Shown: positions 38,826 to 51,286, counted from the stretch's first letter. The stretch: DNA of 64,000 bases from Persicaria tinctoria (GCA_037127255.1 JBANSL010000017.1:67067857-67131856), one strand, 5' to 3'. Translations and numbers: made by a program. The notes: generated from the sequence alone by a model not told the origin.

Positions 38826-41088
38826 TAGGGGTGTTATTCGAGTCGAACGAGCCGAGTACCTAGGTGTTCATGTTCGGCTCGTTTTTTATCGAGCCGAGCC
38901 TGATTTTTTTTACGAGCTTAAAACCTTGTTTGTATTCGGCTCGCGAGCTGTGTAAGGAGCTCGAGCTCGAGCTCGTTTAGCTCGTTTTTGTTCGAGCCGA
39001 GCTCGAGCTCGTGAGCTCGTTCGAACTCGATTTGAGCTCGTGAATCATACAAACTCGTTTGAAGCTCATTTTTATTGAAAGCTCGAATTAAGCTCGTGTA
39101 ACATACAAATCCGAAGATGAAAAACATTCCAAAGATTATTACAGTCATACAGATTACAGATTCAGTCCAAAGTTCATGATGGAACAGAGTCCAAAGATTA
39201 CATTCATCCATTCCAAATTCAGAAAATTTAGTAATTCGAAATCGAAAGCAACACACTAGCTGAGTAAAATACACTCTTCATCCTCTGAAACCTCTTCAAA
39301 AACCATCAGATGCAAGATCCATGAAGTTGGAATAAGACCTCGAACCCATGATATGATACCGTAGCAGCAATTTCCCTTCTCCTGAAAGTAGATTTGTTCA
39401 ATTAACTCCCTAATGACAATATAGTGATGGTACATATTGTTTGCTTCCAACTTAGCAACATCAATCAATGACCAACTAACACTATATTCAGAATCATGAA
39501 ATCAACTAACACACAAACAGATAACTAGCAGTGAAATTAAGTACATCACAACAACAAAATTAACCCATAGGCAGAGAAAGGCGAGATAAGAATGTAAAGA
39601 AAAGGGGTTTACCAAAGAGGTTCCTCCGAGACTAGTAAATACCTGAGCATCAGACTTCAATACCAAAGCATCAGAATGTACAGAAATTATACATATTCAA
39701 GAGCATACATATTTTTTAGCAGAAATCATACAGAAATCAGAATATACATAAATCATACAGATTTTTCAGCAGCATACACATTACAGATCTTTCATATTCA
39801 AGAGCATACAGATTTTTCTGCAGCATACCAATTACAGATTTTTTAGATTCAACAAATTATACAGAAATCAGAATATAGAATGTACATATTAAAGTTAAAG
39901 ATTCAGCAAATTATATATACAGAAATCAGATTTTTTCAGAATATAGAAATCAAAAATTTCAGCATACAAGTTAAAGACTCAGCAAATTATACAAAAATCA
40001 GAATATAGAATGTACAGATTCAACAATCAGCATACAGAAATCAGAATGTACAATTCAAACTTTAAATTAAAGAGAAATGAATATTTAGGTTACCTTATAA
40101 AAAATGGACAAGAACTTGCAAATGTCACGAGCTACTTCTCAATCCTCGTCAGATGGCAATGAAGAGTATGATAACTAGTGCCCGACCGATCACTGATTCA
40201 CTGCAAAATAACAATATCTCATCAATCTCTTCCCCAAACCATCATTCGCCAATGATCAGAACTCATGAGACCACAACATAGTTACACATAAGCTAGTAAA
40301 ACGAAACCCTAATTCCATGAGCACAGATTCAATACGGTCAAAATGAAACATACTTCCAAGTTCCAAATCAGATTATAAAAACATTTCTAATAGAACCACA
40401 ACCATTACTTGTTATCTAGATAAATAAAATTTTGGGAGTAATTGAAGTATTGAACTAACCAGGCTGGAGACAGGAGTTCCGACTTCCTACGAGCCAGGAG
40501 GTGGTGTCAAGCAGTCGAGGTGTGAGATGGGTCTGAGCTTCGAAAGGGGACTGCTAGACAATAATAAAGAAGGGTGAGAACTGAGAAGGGCGAGAAACAG
40601 AACTTCCAATCGAGAAATCAAACCAGAACTTCCAATCAAAATCAAAATCTGAGATCAGAGGATTCAGAGCAAACTTGGACAAGAGACAACGACTTGGACG
40701 ATGCACCGAGGTCGGAGGAAGAACCACCGGCGAGACGAGCTCCGATAGGGTGAGGCTTGAGGACGACAGGACGAGATCTCAGATCTGAGCGAACTTACGA
40801 GAGCGGAGAGCCCTAGATGGGAATGGACGAGTGAATGGAGAGTGGTGGCATAAGGGCCATAAGGCAAAGAGAAACCCTAAAAAGGTTAAATAACATAAGG
40901 ACAATTTTGTAATTTTGCATTTAATATGAGCTATATGAGCAGGCTCGTACGTATAAAGCTCGAGCTCGTGGCGAGCTTGAAATTCTGCTCATACTCGCTC
41001 GTATTTGAAAATGATTGATCCCGAGCCGAGTTTTATACGAGTCGATCATGAAGCGATCACGAGTAGCTTGACTCACATAACACCCCTA
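38826..41088. mobile_element. hAT-like element, 2.26 kb, non-autonomous
   Basis: The ends TAGGGGTGTTATTCGAGTC and inverse TAGGGGTGTTATGTGAGTC are inverted repeats. They are flanked by GATACATT (38818-38825) and GCTACATT (41089-41096), an 8-bp duplication with one mismatch. Subterminal CGAGCTCGAGC / GAGCCGAG repeats are dense on both sides. The interior holds a degenerate array of CAGAAATCAGAATATACA-like units (about 39660-40060) and only short reading frames, e.g. minus-strand 39256-39468. No transposase is recognised. A truncated relative is at 56392. Confidence 0.75.
39660..40060. repeat. Degenerate tandem repeats inside the hAT-like element
   Basis: Irregular repetition of CAGAAATCAGAATATA, CAGCATACA and ACAGATTTTT modules, possibly slippage-expanded. 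Confidence 0.6.
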
Positions 41089-41096
41089 GCTACATT

Positions 41097-43240
41097 TGGG
41101 AGCAACTTTTGGAAGCTTTTGGTAGGTTTTGAACCAGAAACGTTACTTGAGTTCGGTGTTTGGTAGATTGACGTTTGGAGGAGATCTGACTTTTTAAGGA
41201 GAGGTTGGGAGCGCCAAAAACACAGATATTAGGCGCTAAGCTGTTCGGTGTGGCTCATGATTTGCTTCCCTAATTGACCCCATAAATCTCAAACTCATTT
41301 TCGTAATTTCTGACTCAAACAGCTCTCCGAAAAGCTATTATAACCAAACACTCAAGTAGGTTTTCAGAAAACAAAACGCTTATTTCAACTGCTGTTTATA
41401 GAAGCTAACCCAACTACTTTAGATACTCCAACCGCTACAACTATCCAAACAACTCCGAACTGCTACTATTGCCAAACAATGAAACAAAGCCAATATCATG
41501 GGAAATTTCATGTGATAGGATAACCATGCATGATCGAGGTTTTGGAAAGTTTTTCGAGTGACTAATAGTTGGTTTCTTCATGGGGTATTCAAATTTTCAA
41601 AGAACTCAGTAATATAACGAGATTTATATAAGTTTTATCGGGTTAACCAAGCTGGTTAGATTTTCCTTCAGAATTTATCTAGTATTGCACAAAATATATC
41701 TAGTTTTGCACAAAATATAGCCACCCAAATTTAATGTTTTGCTTTGCAAAACCCACCAAACCTTATATTGTTTAAAAGGGCTAACTTAGTTGCATAAGAG
41801 AATGAGTGAAGTCCACAAAAGTACATTGTTTTTAAAAAAAACAAGTCTATAAGACTATAACTATGAAATTTCAAGCATCTGATACTAGGATTAGTTATAT
41901 ATATTCTTATTCAAGTTTGGAGGAGACTGAAAGGCATGTGATCTTCACTTTTATCGATTTTTAACGAGTCTTTTTGTATCTCAACTTCTCAAGCTTACCC
42001 TTGTCTTCGGTTCACTTACTGTGTGTTTGACAAAATAGTAATGGGTAAAAAGAAAAGGAACATAAAACGTGTAAAGTGATGAAAAGGAAATAAATGAGAG
42101 AGGAGAAGTGAAATTCTAAAAAAAAAAAACAAAAAACAAGAATTTTTTCGATGTTAATTTGGTTTTAATTAGGATGGAAATGACACAAAAATTATTTATG
42201 ATCATATGGTGAGTGTTGTCATCCACTCTTGAGGTTTTAAATTTCATACCCCAAACCATCCTCAAAATAGGAAACGTTTCACAAGAACCACCCATAAGTT
42301 GAGAAATTACACAAAACTAGTCATATATTAAGAAACTATACACATTCACCCACAACTCAAGGTGGAAGAAGGCCATGATGATTGATGAGTAGGAAGTAGG
42401 AGTGTGTGCGCTTGTGTGCAAAAAAGAAAAATTGAACCGACAAGAACAACATTTACCACCACGGATCACCTGTTACACTTTTTGTGTTACACTCCCTATT
42501 ACACTTCTTAAATTGATCTAACTTATGAATTAAATTATGATACAACACTTTAGGTTTAAATTTATATATAAATCCTAAGTGGTTAACCCATAAAAAAAAT
42601 ATTTTGTGTGTGTATTTTAATATTTTTGCTTCTTAGGGGTTTATGCATCTAATCCTAGGGTATTTTTTTAGCGTGCAAGGTTGACGTGCAGGGTTAATTA
42701 ATTTTTTTAGCATGCAAGGGTTGCAGGGTTGAAGTGACGTGCAGGGTTGAAGTGGGTTAATTAATTTTCTTAGCGTGCTAAATAATTGAAAAGGCCTACA
42801 CGTTAATTTCGACGTGCATTTTTTACGGAGGATTTGCGGTGTATTTAACAACACCCTCTTTTATAAGAGGTTAAAACATTATAAAAATATACATTAAACA
42901 ACAATTTTTTTTTAATGCTTTAGCTTCTAGGGTTTATAGATTTAAATTTAGAGTATTTTTTCTCAATTCTATTTATAATTTATATCAATTTAAGAGAGGT
43001 AACACGAAAGGAGGGGATCTGAACCACAACATTTACATGTTGAGATTTAACCATGAATCCATGAAATTAATTAAGAACAAATTCTACAAAAGGGCATAGT
43101 ATTGGTTAAGCTTAGCTATAGTAGTGAAACTTGGGCTACTTGTGGTAATTTCTACAAATTGAGCCAACAAATGTTTGAAACAAAGCAAACAACAAAAGAA
43201 ATTTTTAATTGGGACCGTGATGATAAAGACAAACTTAACC
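41097..43240. other. Intergenic with weak MITE traces
   Basis: About 41145-41480 has TTCGGTGTTTGGTAGATTG on the left and inverse TTGTTTGGCAATAGTAGCAG on the right, possibly a MITE without a clear target duplication. About 42655-42780 repeats ACGTGCAGGGTTGAAGTG and TTAGCGTGC modules. No gene is recognised. Confidence 0.35.
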
Positions 43241-43259
43241 ATTCTAATTGGCCTTGGGG

Positions 43260-44034
43260 TTTTTTTTTTTTTTTTTTTTTGAACCGGAAATAATTTGGCA
43301 ATGAGATAACCTCATTTGGCAAGGGCATCCGTTTGGATGTAATTATGTAGCACAAGATCGTCAGGTGTCTGTGAGCCAGAGAGAACAAGTCGGAGGTGCG
43401 ATAAATGGTCCACAACTCGGTTTGCTTCTCGAAAGACGTGACGAATCTCAATGGATTGGAAGAAACCAAGAGAGAGTAGACTGTCAGAGACAATCATTTC
43501 GCAATCTCTCGATGGTTTGCCACAACCCTTGAGGCTGTTGATTATGGTGAGGTTATCGCCTTCGATAATCAGGTTTGCTATGTTGATTTGCCGCGCCGCA
43601 TTGACACCATGCCAAAGGTCCATACCCTCGGCGCCTGAGACAGAAGCAATAGGAGACAGCCTAACCCCATAGTAGATAGGTTGACCTGTGTGATCTCGGA
43701 CTATGTAGCCGAACGTGTCTCCGAGACTAGGAGAGTAAGCTCCATCAAAATTGAGCTTCAAAGACCCCGGAGGAGGCATTCTCCAATGTGCCTTTCGCCG
43801 TGCTCTTTTGGATAATTGTCGTGGGTCCTTGTTGTTATGCGGAGGTGCGTTGTCATTCGATCCTTCATCATGTTGTTTTGAGGTGTGCCATAGGAGCATT
43901 TGGTCTTTGATGGAGGTTATTGTTTGTTGTATACTAGATTTTTTGTCATCGAATAGTGATTTATTGCGCGAGTACTAGATACCCCACCACGCAAAAGCTA
44001 ACTTTGTGAATTTTTGGGTGCCAACTTTTTCCTT
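43260..44034 (-). mobile_element. 5'-truncated L1-like LINE with RNase H
   Basis: A 21-base T-run at 43260-43280 is the poly-A tail on the minus strand. Upstream on that strand lies an RNase H-type domain (frame 43312-43899). The flanking TAATTGGCCTTGGG (left) and TAATTTCCCTTGGG (right, near 44035) may be a diverged target duplication. Only the 3' end of the element is present. Confidence 0.7.
43312..43899 (-). pseudogene. LINE RNase H domain fragment (open frame)
   Basis: 195 open codons. WRMPPPGSLKLNFDGAYSP with the first catalytic Asp is followed by GDTFGYIVRDHTGQPIYY, the ADV-type segment SGAEGMDLWHGVNAA, IIEGDN and HVFREANRVVDHLS. This is the RNase H fold that ends plant L1-like ORF2 proteins. 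The frame is open but lacks the reverse transcriptase in front, so it is a truncated retrocopy, not a host gene. Confidence 0.85.
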
Positions 44035-44048
44035 TAATTTCCCTTGGG

Positions 44049-45468
44049 CTATTAATTATGATATTTTATTTGAAAATGACAAGTTTTTTTATAGCTTATA
44101 AAAACTTATATTCATATAAGAGGGATTTACAAATAAAATTTTCTCTCAAAGATACACATTAGGAATCTCGGAAAGCACATGTTTTTGCTCTGCCATTTTA
44201 GCCCACAAGTAAATTGACGAATTCGAAATAAATGGGCCGGTCCAATATGTAGAGCCCAATACCTAATGTGGGCTGGGTTTGGGCTGGGCTACAAATTAAG
44301 AGCTTACTGCATTTTCACACATTACTTGCTATTTATCCAAAGTTGCCTTTTCATGTACAGAAATTCAATTTTAACTTTGGCTAAGCACTTTTTTTTTTAA
44401 TTGATCGAAAAAATTGACAAAAACAAAGAAACAAAAAAAAAATTCTAACAAGAGGGAATTGACAGATAAGGTGTTGAAATGAAGGCCATCGTCTCCGCTT
44501 AGTAGGAACTACGAGATCTAAGACTGGATGAACATACGTATATGTGTAGTGTTGTGTGATTGTTGTGCTCAAGGACCAAAAGTGATCTCAAGAGAGTTGA
44601 GCATTGCTCGACCCATTGCATATGCTAGCGGAGAGAGGGCTCAATGTTCTTCGTCTTCCTCCTCCTTGTCTTTAGAGATGTGCTAGCTAGGGTTTTACTT
44701 CTCTAATGTTTTTAGAGCATATGCAAAGCTCCATTCCATCCAAACATCCTGCATTTCTGCCCCACAATCCCGTCCCACAAAAATACTTTCACCATAAAGT
44801 AATATTTGGTTAAATTATAAGGATATTTTTTTTTCAATGCTTTAAAACATATTTTTAGTTTGTTCCAAAAATAACTCAAAAAATATAAACTAGTTCAAGA
44901 TTAAACTAATTTTATAATGCACGGCAAGTAATACGGAGTAAATGTTTATGAGGGGCATTATTGTTTAGCCAACTACCATTCATTGGGAATATGCGGAGAA
45001 TCGAAGGCCCAACCAAGTTGCAGTGTTGCACTTCTCCATGCCGCTATTTTTTTTTTTTTTTTTTTTTTGGTCTCAGTCCAGAATCACACTCAAACACGTT
45101 ACATTTAAATTAGATAGGACAGCGTAAACTTTCAATTTTTACACTCCTGATAAAAACCTAACACGTGGCCTTGGAAAAAGTAAAATTTCATCTGTGCCTG
45201 TGCATTGAACTAATAGATAGATCATAGATAGGACTTGAGATTTTTCAATTCAAGCCGGAGAGATTCAATGCAATCCATTCACTGTACAACCGTCACCAGC
45301 CGCCGCAGCCCCGTCGTCCACCTCTGTCGCTGCAAAACCCTAATCTTGCTCCTCAGCCGGGGTCGTTTTTAATCTAGACATTTTCAATTTTTTAAGTTGA
45401 TAAATACTATATAAAATTTTTATTATAAAGAATTTTTTAAAAATAATATTATACGGAGTACTTATTAG
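44049..45468. other. Intergenic, half foldback MITE and an exon-like patch
   Basis: About 44745-44830 (CTGCCCCACAATCCCGTCCC, then AATACTTTCACC) is half of the foldback family found complete at 55509-55883. At 45267-45371 a 34-codon frame (MQSIHCTTVTSRRSPVVHLC...) with a GC-rich AAAACCCTAA context looks like a plastid-targeting first exon. It stops just before the transposon nest. No downstream exon is visible. Confidence 0.35.
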
Positions 45469-45593
45469 TACTCCCTCCGTCTCATATTAAATGTCGTTTG
45501 TCTTTTTCTCCACGTTTTTTAAGGAGCGAAAAACTCTATAAAATATTAATTTTTTAATTAGTTTTTTTTAATATCTCTATTCTATATCTAATA

Positions 45594-48129
45594 TCTAATT
45601 CTAATATAATACTAAAACAATTGCTTCTCATGCCACATGACAATTTTTCCTTAAAAATTGGCTTATGTGGCAACTTAACATCAACCATGGGCCCACTTTA
45701 ACTAATTTTTCAATTTTATTGGTTGAAGATAATAACCTCATTTTAAATTAATTAATTATTTTATTTGACTCTACCTTAAATCATTAATTAAAATTTATCT
45801 TTTACAATTGGTTTGATGGAATAGTCATTTATATTTGGTTTCAAATAATTAATCAATTTAGCTTATTAATTCGTTCCCAATTGATTTCATTAATTTAAGT
45901 TATACGTAATATAATATTTAATTATCTATTCAATAAGTGAAATATCTAGCCAAATGGGATTCGGGTTGACATATTTTTAGGGAAAATACGATTATTTTCT
46001 TTTTTTTTTAAACCGATTACTCAACATGTTTTATTAATACCTATATTTATTAGATAGTTTTTTCTTATTCATTTTTCAATCGTATTCTCTACAAATTTAT
46101 TTAAAAATATTTTTCCCTCTCTTTCTATGTCTCTTATTTCTCGTGCAAAACTTTTCACGAAGGTAAAATATTTTTTTTTTATGTTTTTCAAAATCAGTCA
46201 TTTGCTTTTTTTTTCTACATGTTGTGGCTTTGTTATCAAAATCACGTATACTACTCATTGTATTGTTTATACTTTTGTTTATTTTACCCATTGCTTCTTA
46301 CGGAGTACTAATTTTTCTAACTTTTAGGACGATAAGGGGAAAAAAAGTGCAACACAATGAAATCCAAACATACAAATTAAAATTGAATTTCTTTTATGAA
46401 CCATCTTCTTTACAAGCTTTATTATTTGGGTATAACTGTATCTATGATTTCGTCAATTTGTGTTACCACACATGCTATAAATCATTAGGCGTCAAAATAA
46501 TTTGAATTGATTATGTTTCTGTTTGTCCGCGACACAACATTGGGTAGAATACTCATCGAAGAACTAGAATTTGAAGATCTAGATTAATTCCTTCAAATAA
46601 ATGTCGTGGAATTCATTGATGTTTTTTTTTCCTGCGGAAATTCTTAATTTCAATTTTTGTTTAATTTATAATTAATTGTAGCTTCTAAATGATTGAGTTG
46701 GTTTGGAAAGCCATGTATTATAAGTCATAATGTATATGGCAATCCAAACGGATAATCTGATGTTGTATCAAGCACTTTCAAACTATGAAGCACTTTCAAA
46801 CTAACAAGGTAAACTCACTTTTAGGCACTTTCATAGCTTTTATTTCAAATTTAGCAATGTGGTTTATTATATATTAGATGATGGTATTTAATTGATTTTA
46901 AACACTCATGTGAATTCATAGCAATTAAGTTATAATTTACAATAAATATGCAAAATTATCTATATAGCTTTTAATTTGAATCTCTTCATTTTTTTAAATT
47001 TGTTTTCATTATCTAGATACTTTGAATTATATTTATGTGTTTTTGCGCTAACTTTTGACCTAAAAATTGTCGGTCAAGTCATCTCTAGAGAGGGAGAATA
47101 TCGATGTAACCACTTGATTATAAATGTGATTAGACGGAGAAAGTATTGGTGTCATAATCTATTACATGTTTAAGCAAAGGGAGATAAAAACAATATTTAT
47201 CTATATTTGGTAATATGACATTTTAAAACTTAATATGATATGAATATTACAAATATTCTCATGGTTACGAATTGTATGTCAAACATAAAATATAGATAAA
47301 ATATCTGCAACTTCTATATTTAATACCAATGAAATACTAAAACAACTGCGAAAGATACACATTGCGCCCTCACATTAAAAATGCCACATGACGCTCATAC
47401 GCTAATGTCACATCCCCAATAATTTAAAATTCTTATTAGTTTATAATAAAAAAAATTATTAGTTTATAATTATTTATGGGTCCCACTTTAACAATTAGTA
47501 ATTAAAGAAATAAATTTCACAATTTGTAAATTTAGTTATTAGCTTTACCCATCCTTTGTATTTTTTATTTGGCTAAATAAAATCTAAAATAATTTATGCA
47601 ATTGGATAAGTTTATTACCAAATATTTTGCCAAAAAAGAAGCTTCATTAATAAACGATAAAAATCTTCATTGCTAATTATCCCATTTAACTAATTTCTTC
47701 ATTAGTAATTACCTCATTTTAAAAGCAATACAATACAAGTTAAGTTTCCTAATTCAAATTTATTCACATTTCCAACTTATTTTTAATCAATCTAAAAAAA
47801 AATCCATAAATTGATAAACCACCCTATCTTTCATCACTCTATTTACTTTCCCAAAAATTAGGACGGTAAAAAATTTGTTATACAAACTAATTAATTATTG
47901 TGTTTTTCCTTATATAATTCACTATCCTATTATTTTGATCTTATCAATTTGCTTTTATTTATAATTTTAATACACGACCCAAAAATGTGTAGTGAATTGT
48001 GGATAATGAAGTTGTTGTGATTTATATAGCATAATTCTAATATATAATGTAAATAAATTATAGTAATATCTTCTATAAAATATAATATATTTTACAAATC
48101 CCGTGCGTTACGCACGGGTACTACACTAG
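45594..48129 (+). mobile_element. Inner Helitron (2.54 kb, non-autonomous)
   Basis: It starts TCTAATTCTAATATAATACT directly after an A and shares the TATAATACTAAA subterminal motif. It ends with the perfect hairpin CCCGTGCGTTACGCACGGG (48100-48118), a 7-base spacer and CTAG (48126-48129), followed by T. The AT-rich interior has no recognisable protein. Short frames at 46127-46505 are not like any family I know. Confidence 0.88.
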
Positions 48130-49260
48130 TTATAATACTAAAGGAGAAGTCGCCTACGGCATGTGGCGGCTTCTCCTTTAATGTAGCCTTTTTTATTTTG
48201 TTTTTTAGATTAATCGAATTATTTTAATGGTTTTTTTATTTTAATTGTTTATTATTTTAATTTTTAATTAGATAAGTTTAGATCCTAACAAAATCTTAAA
48301 AATCAACAATTTAAATATATACTATTGATTTTGAACTAAACTTAGATAATTTTTAATTAGATAAGTTTATGATATATATATATATATATATATTCTGAAA
48401 TAAAGTTATTGTACGTTTCTTAATTACTATAGTCTATATCAAAATAAGTACACCTAAAAACTAACTACGTAATGATTTATTGAAAATACACGAGAGCATT
48501 ATTTTACCACTTGAGATGATGCAAATCAATGCACACAATTAAGCAGCCTAATCTACGTTAATTAAAGTAGGTCAACACATAACAAAATATTAAAAGATTA
48601 TATAATTTGGAAAATCACATATAATATGAAATGAGTGTACGTTTAAAGATATAATATTAAAGGAGTATATGGCTAAATCCATATCTACCATCCTAATCTC
48701 ATGATTTTTGGATATACCCACATCTTACCTAATTCTAGAAAATCTAATTAAATAATTAACTACAATAATTAACTCCCATATCTTAGTGCATGATGTATTT
48801 AGATCATACCTTATCTATATCTAATTTAGAAGATATAACCAAATCTTAACTAATTAAAAAAAATTTATAAAGTAATTATCTTCCTTATCTAATTAGTTAA
48901 CTCTCATATGTTAGTGCAAATCCTACCTTATCTGAATAAATAAATAAACCGAATTAATTTATTTATTTATTAGAAATCTCATCTAAATAAATTAATAACC
49001 GAATTAATTAATTAACTTATTAGAGAGATAATGTTCTACTATTTCCAGGATATATACTAGATGATGAATACTTGCTTGGTTACATTTTAGATGCTCATGG
49101 AGGCGCAAACAGGTAGAGATGGGGAATGTTGGCTTGGTCATTTAATTAATTAATTAATTAGTTAACTGATTGTTTTCATGAGTTTCTAAATGATTTCTTA
49201 TTTTCTGCTTTCAGTCGAACACTTCATAAATATATATTTGTATCTTCGCTGTATATGCAG

Positions 49261-49509
49261 ATGATGAAATAATCACAAAGCAAGGATAATTTAACAATAC
49301 GGTGGGAATGTGGGATATTGGTCTAAATAAGAAGCGTGTTGCATATTTTATCTTCCCCAAGGTTTGTTCAAACTTCAAACCATCCTATATTATTAGCGTT
49401 GTCATTGTTACTATATTTCTCTCTCTATACCTTATATTCAATTGTGTATATATGTATACTTCTGTTTACGCAGGAGGATAATGAGTTGCGACTTGTACCT
49501 GGAGACGAG
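49261..49509 (+). pseudogene. Captured UPF1 (nonsense-mediated decay helicase) fragment
   Basis: Exon-like piece 49261-49361, preceded by TATATGCAG, reads MMK(stop)SQSKDNLTIRW, then, after an 8-base insertion, DIGLNKKRVAYFIFPK. After an intron-like stretch with GT and AG borders, 49474-49509 continues EDNELRLVPGDE. UPF1 of plants has MMKESQSK.N.TVRWDIGLNKKRVAYF.FPKEDNELRLVPGDELRLRY here (from memory), just before the helicase core. The fragment covers about 47 residues of over 1200, keeps one intron, and carries a stop plus a frameshift. It lies inside the outer Helitron, so genomic DNA was captured. Confidence 0.85.
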
Positions 49510-49905
49510 AATTAATAATACTAATTGATTTGCATATCTAGATATTATGGTTAGTTAATTTAGATATTGAAGGGATCCTAATCTTATCCTTAATAATTAT
49601 GTTTACCAATTATTTTAATTATCTTATTTAGTTTAAAAATTTTCCATTTCTATTTAATCCATTCCATACCCTTTTGGACAATCATTATACGTTTGACGAT
49701 AATCGGTGAGTTATCTTTCCATTTCTTAAAAACCTCTACTCTGATCATTCTATTGCATTTTTATCAAATTCTAACCATATTTTTGTAATTTTCAATTTTT
49801 GTAAGTATTGGAATCCATTGATAAAATGTTACTAACGATTTGAATTTTAAACTTTTACATATTTTTATTGCTTTATAATCGATTCTAACAATTTTTTTTT
49901 TGCTC

Positions 49906-50022
49906 ATGTCGAAGATGAAGAATGGTTTAACTTTATTGGATGATCTAAAGGCAAAAGGAAACTACAAAATTCGAGCTCGTGTTATTCACAGTTGGAAAAG
50001 CAAAAATTCAAAGAGTGGATAA
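49906..50022 (+). CDS. RPA1-like OB-fold N-terminal fragment (38 aa)
   Basis: The short ORF contains LTLLDDLKAKGNYKIRARVI then HSWKSKN. This resembles the start of the replication protein A large-subunit-like proteins (pattern L..L.DL.....N..I..RVIR.W) that plant Helitrons commonly carry. Only the first beta-strands of an OB fold are present before a stop. It may be a decayed leftover of an ancestral autonomous Helitron. Similarity is short, so a host RPA capture cannot be excluded. Confidence 0.55.
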   Translation: MSKMKNGLTLLDDLKAKGNYKIRARVIHSWKSKNSKSG

Positions 50023-50066
50023 GAAGTCGAGTTCGTGTTTTTTCTTAATCCCGTGTTATATTCTCT

Positions 50067-50280
50067 GCTAATTTCAATTCTATGTGGTGCCATATTATTT
50101 CACCAATCCTTTAAATTGTAGTACTTTCGGAATTTGTTTTCTTTAAATAAATAAATAATTACTTCGTAATATTGCTAATTTCAGTTCTATGTGTTGCCAT
50201 ATTATTTCACTAATCCTTTAAATTGTAGTATTTTCGGAATTTATTTTCTTTAAATAAATAAATAATTACTTCGTAATATT
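50067..50280 (+). repeat. 107-bp tandem duplication in the outer Helitron
   Basis: Two units, starting GCTAATTTCA(A/G)TTCTATGTG at 50067 and 50174, differ at only a few positions. Confidence 0.9.
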
Positions 50281-51286
50281 TAAGGTGGTATGTTCTGTAA
50301 TCCTATCTGGTTGTTACAACAAATATTTTACCATAATCCAATACAAATTGAAATCCTTATCTTCGACTAGCATCAATATAATAGGTATTTATTTTATTGG
50401 ATTGTTTTAAATTTTAAATAAAAATATATTTCTTGGATTATTTTACAATTTAAACAATACTTTATTATATGTTTTAGTTAAGATTTGACCATTTAGGATA
50501 AGTATTAAATCAAGATGTAGACAAATTTTCCAATTATATAAATAATTTGTTTTACCTGCGTATTTATGCAGTTTATTAATAAATTATATTTTATTACTAC
50601 TCCGTATATATTATTCATATTTAAATTATTTTTATTAAAATGTGAATATTTTTTATTTTAGTTTTTCTTTGTTAAAAATAAATCAAGGAATAATCAACTA
50701 ATTGCATAAGATAAGACATGCTAATGAATTATAAATTTAGTTCACAATTTTATTGATACTATCTCATTGTCATCATAAAATGTATATAATATAATGAGAA
50801 AGTCCATTTTTAAAAGACCTATATTTGATTTGTCATATTCTTTCTTTAATACAATGGAATTGAAGGAAATATCATATGGAGATCTCTACAATCGATCTAA
50901 GATAAAAAAAAAGAGTCAAATATTTCAAACAGTGTGACATTGCATCTCTAAAATGAAAAAGGTTATGTGAAAATTAATATTTGATATTGTACATAATTAG
51001 ATTTTAAAAAAAGACCGTGCCAAGGCACGGGAAGTGAACTAGTTGTTATACTAATTACTAATAAATATCAAATTAATTAAAAAATACTAATATTTAATAG
51101 AGTTTTTCGCTCCTTAAAAAGCGTGTCGAAAAGCAAAATGACATTATTGTCGGTAATGATTGCTCTTTTTATAGGTAATAATTAGTCTTTTTAGGTATTT
51201 TTAGCTATAAAAGTAAAGTAAAGATAGGTTTTATTAATAAGTGTGAATAGAGTTAAAACAACAAGTATTGTGATACGGAGGGAGTA

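Larger units (their letters stand above)
45574..51042 (+). mobile_element. Outer Helitron with UPF1 fragment and RPA-like ORF
   Basis: The 5' end TCTCTATTCTATATCTAATA (45574-45593) follows an A. It is cut off by the inner Helitron and resumes at 48130 with TTATAATACTAAAGGAG. A subterminal inverted repeat AAAGGAGAAG/CTTCTCCTTT lies at 48138-48181. The 3' end has the hairpin CCGTGCCAAGGCACGG (51015-51030) and CTAG (51039-51042), followed by T. The interior includes a UPF1-derived fragment, an RPA-like short ORF and a 107-bp tandem duplication. No Rep/helicase is seen, so it is non-autonomous. Confidence 0.85.
45471..51284. mobile_element. Stowaway MITE split by Helitrons
   Basis: The left end CTCCCTCCGTCTCATATT (45471) and right end ATACGGAGGGAG (to 51284) are inverted and flanked by TA (45469-45470 and 51285-51286). 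The inner arms GGAGCGAAAAACTCTATAAA (from about 45522) and its inverse AGAGTTTTTCGCTCC (ending about 51116) confirm the two parts are one element. They are now separated by 5.5 kb of Helitron DNA (45574-51042). Confidence 0.85.
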
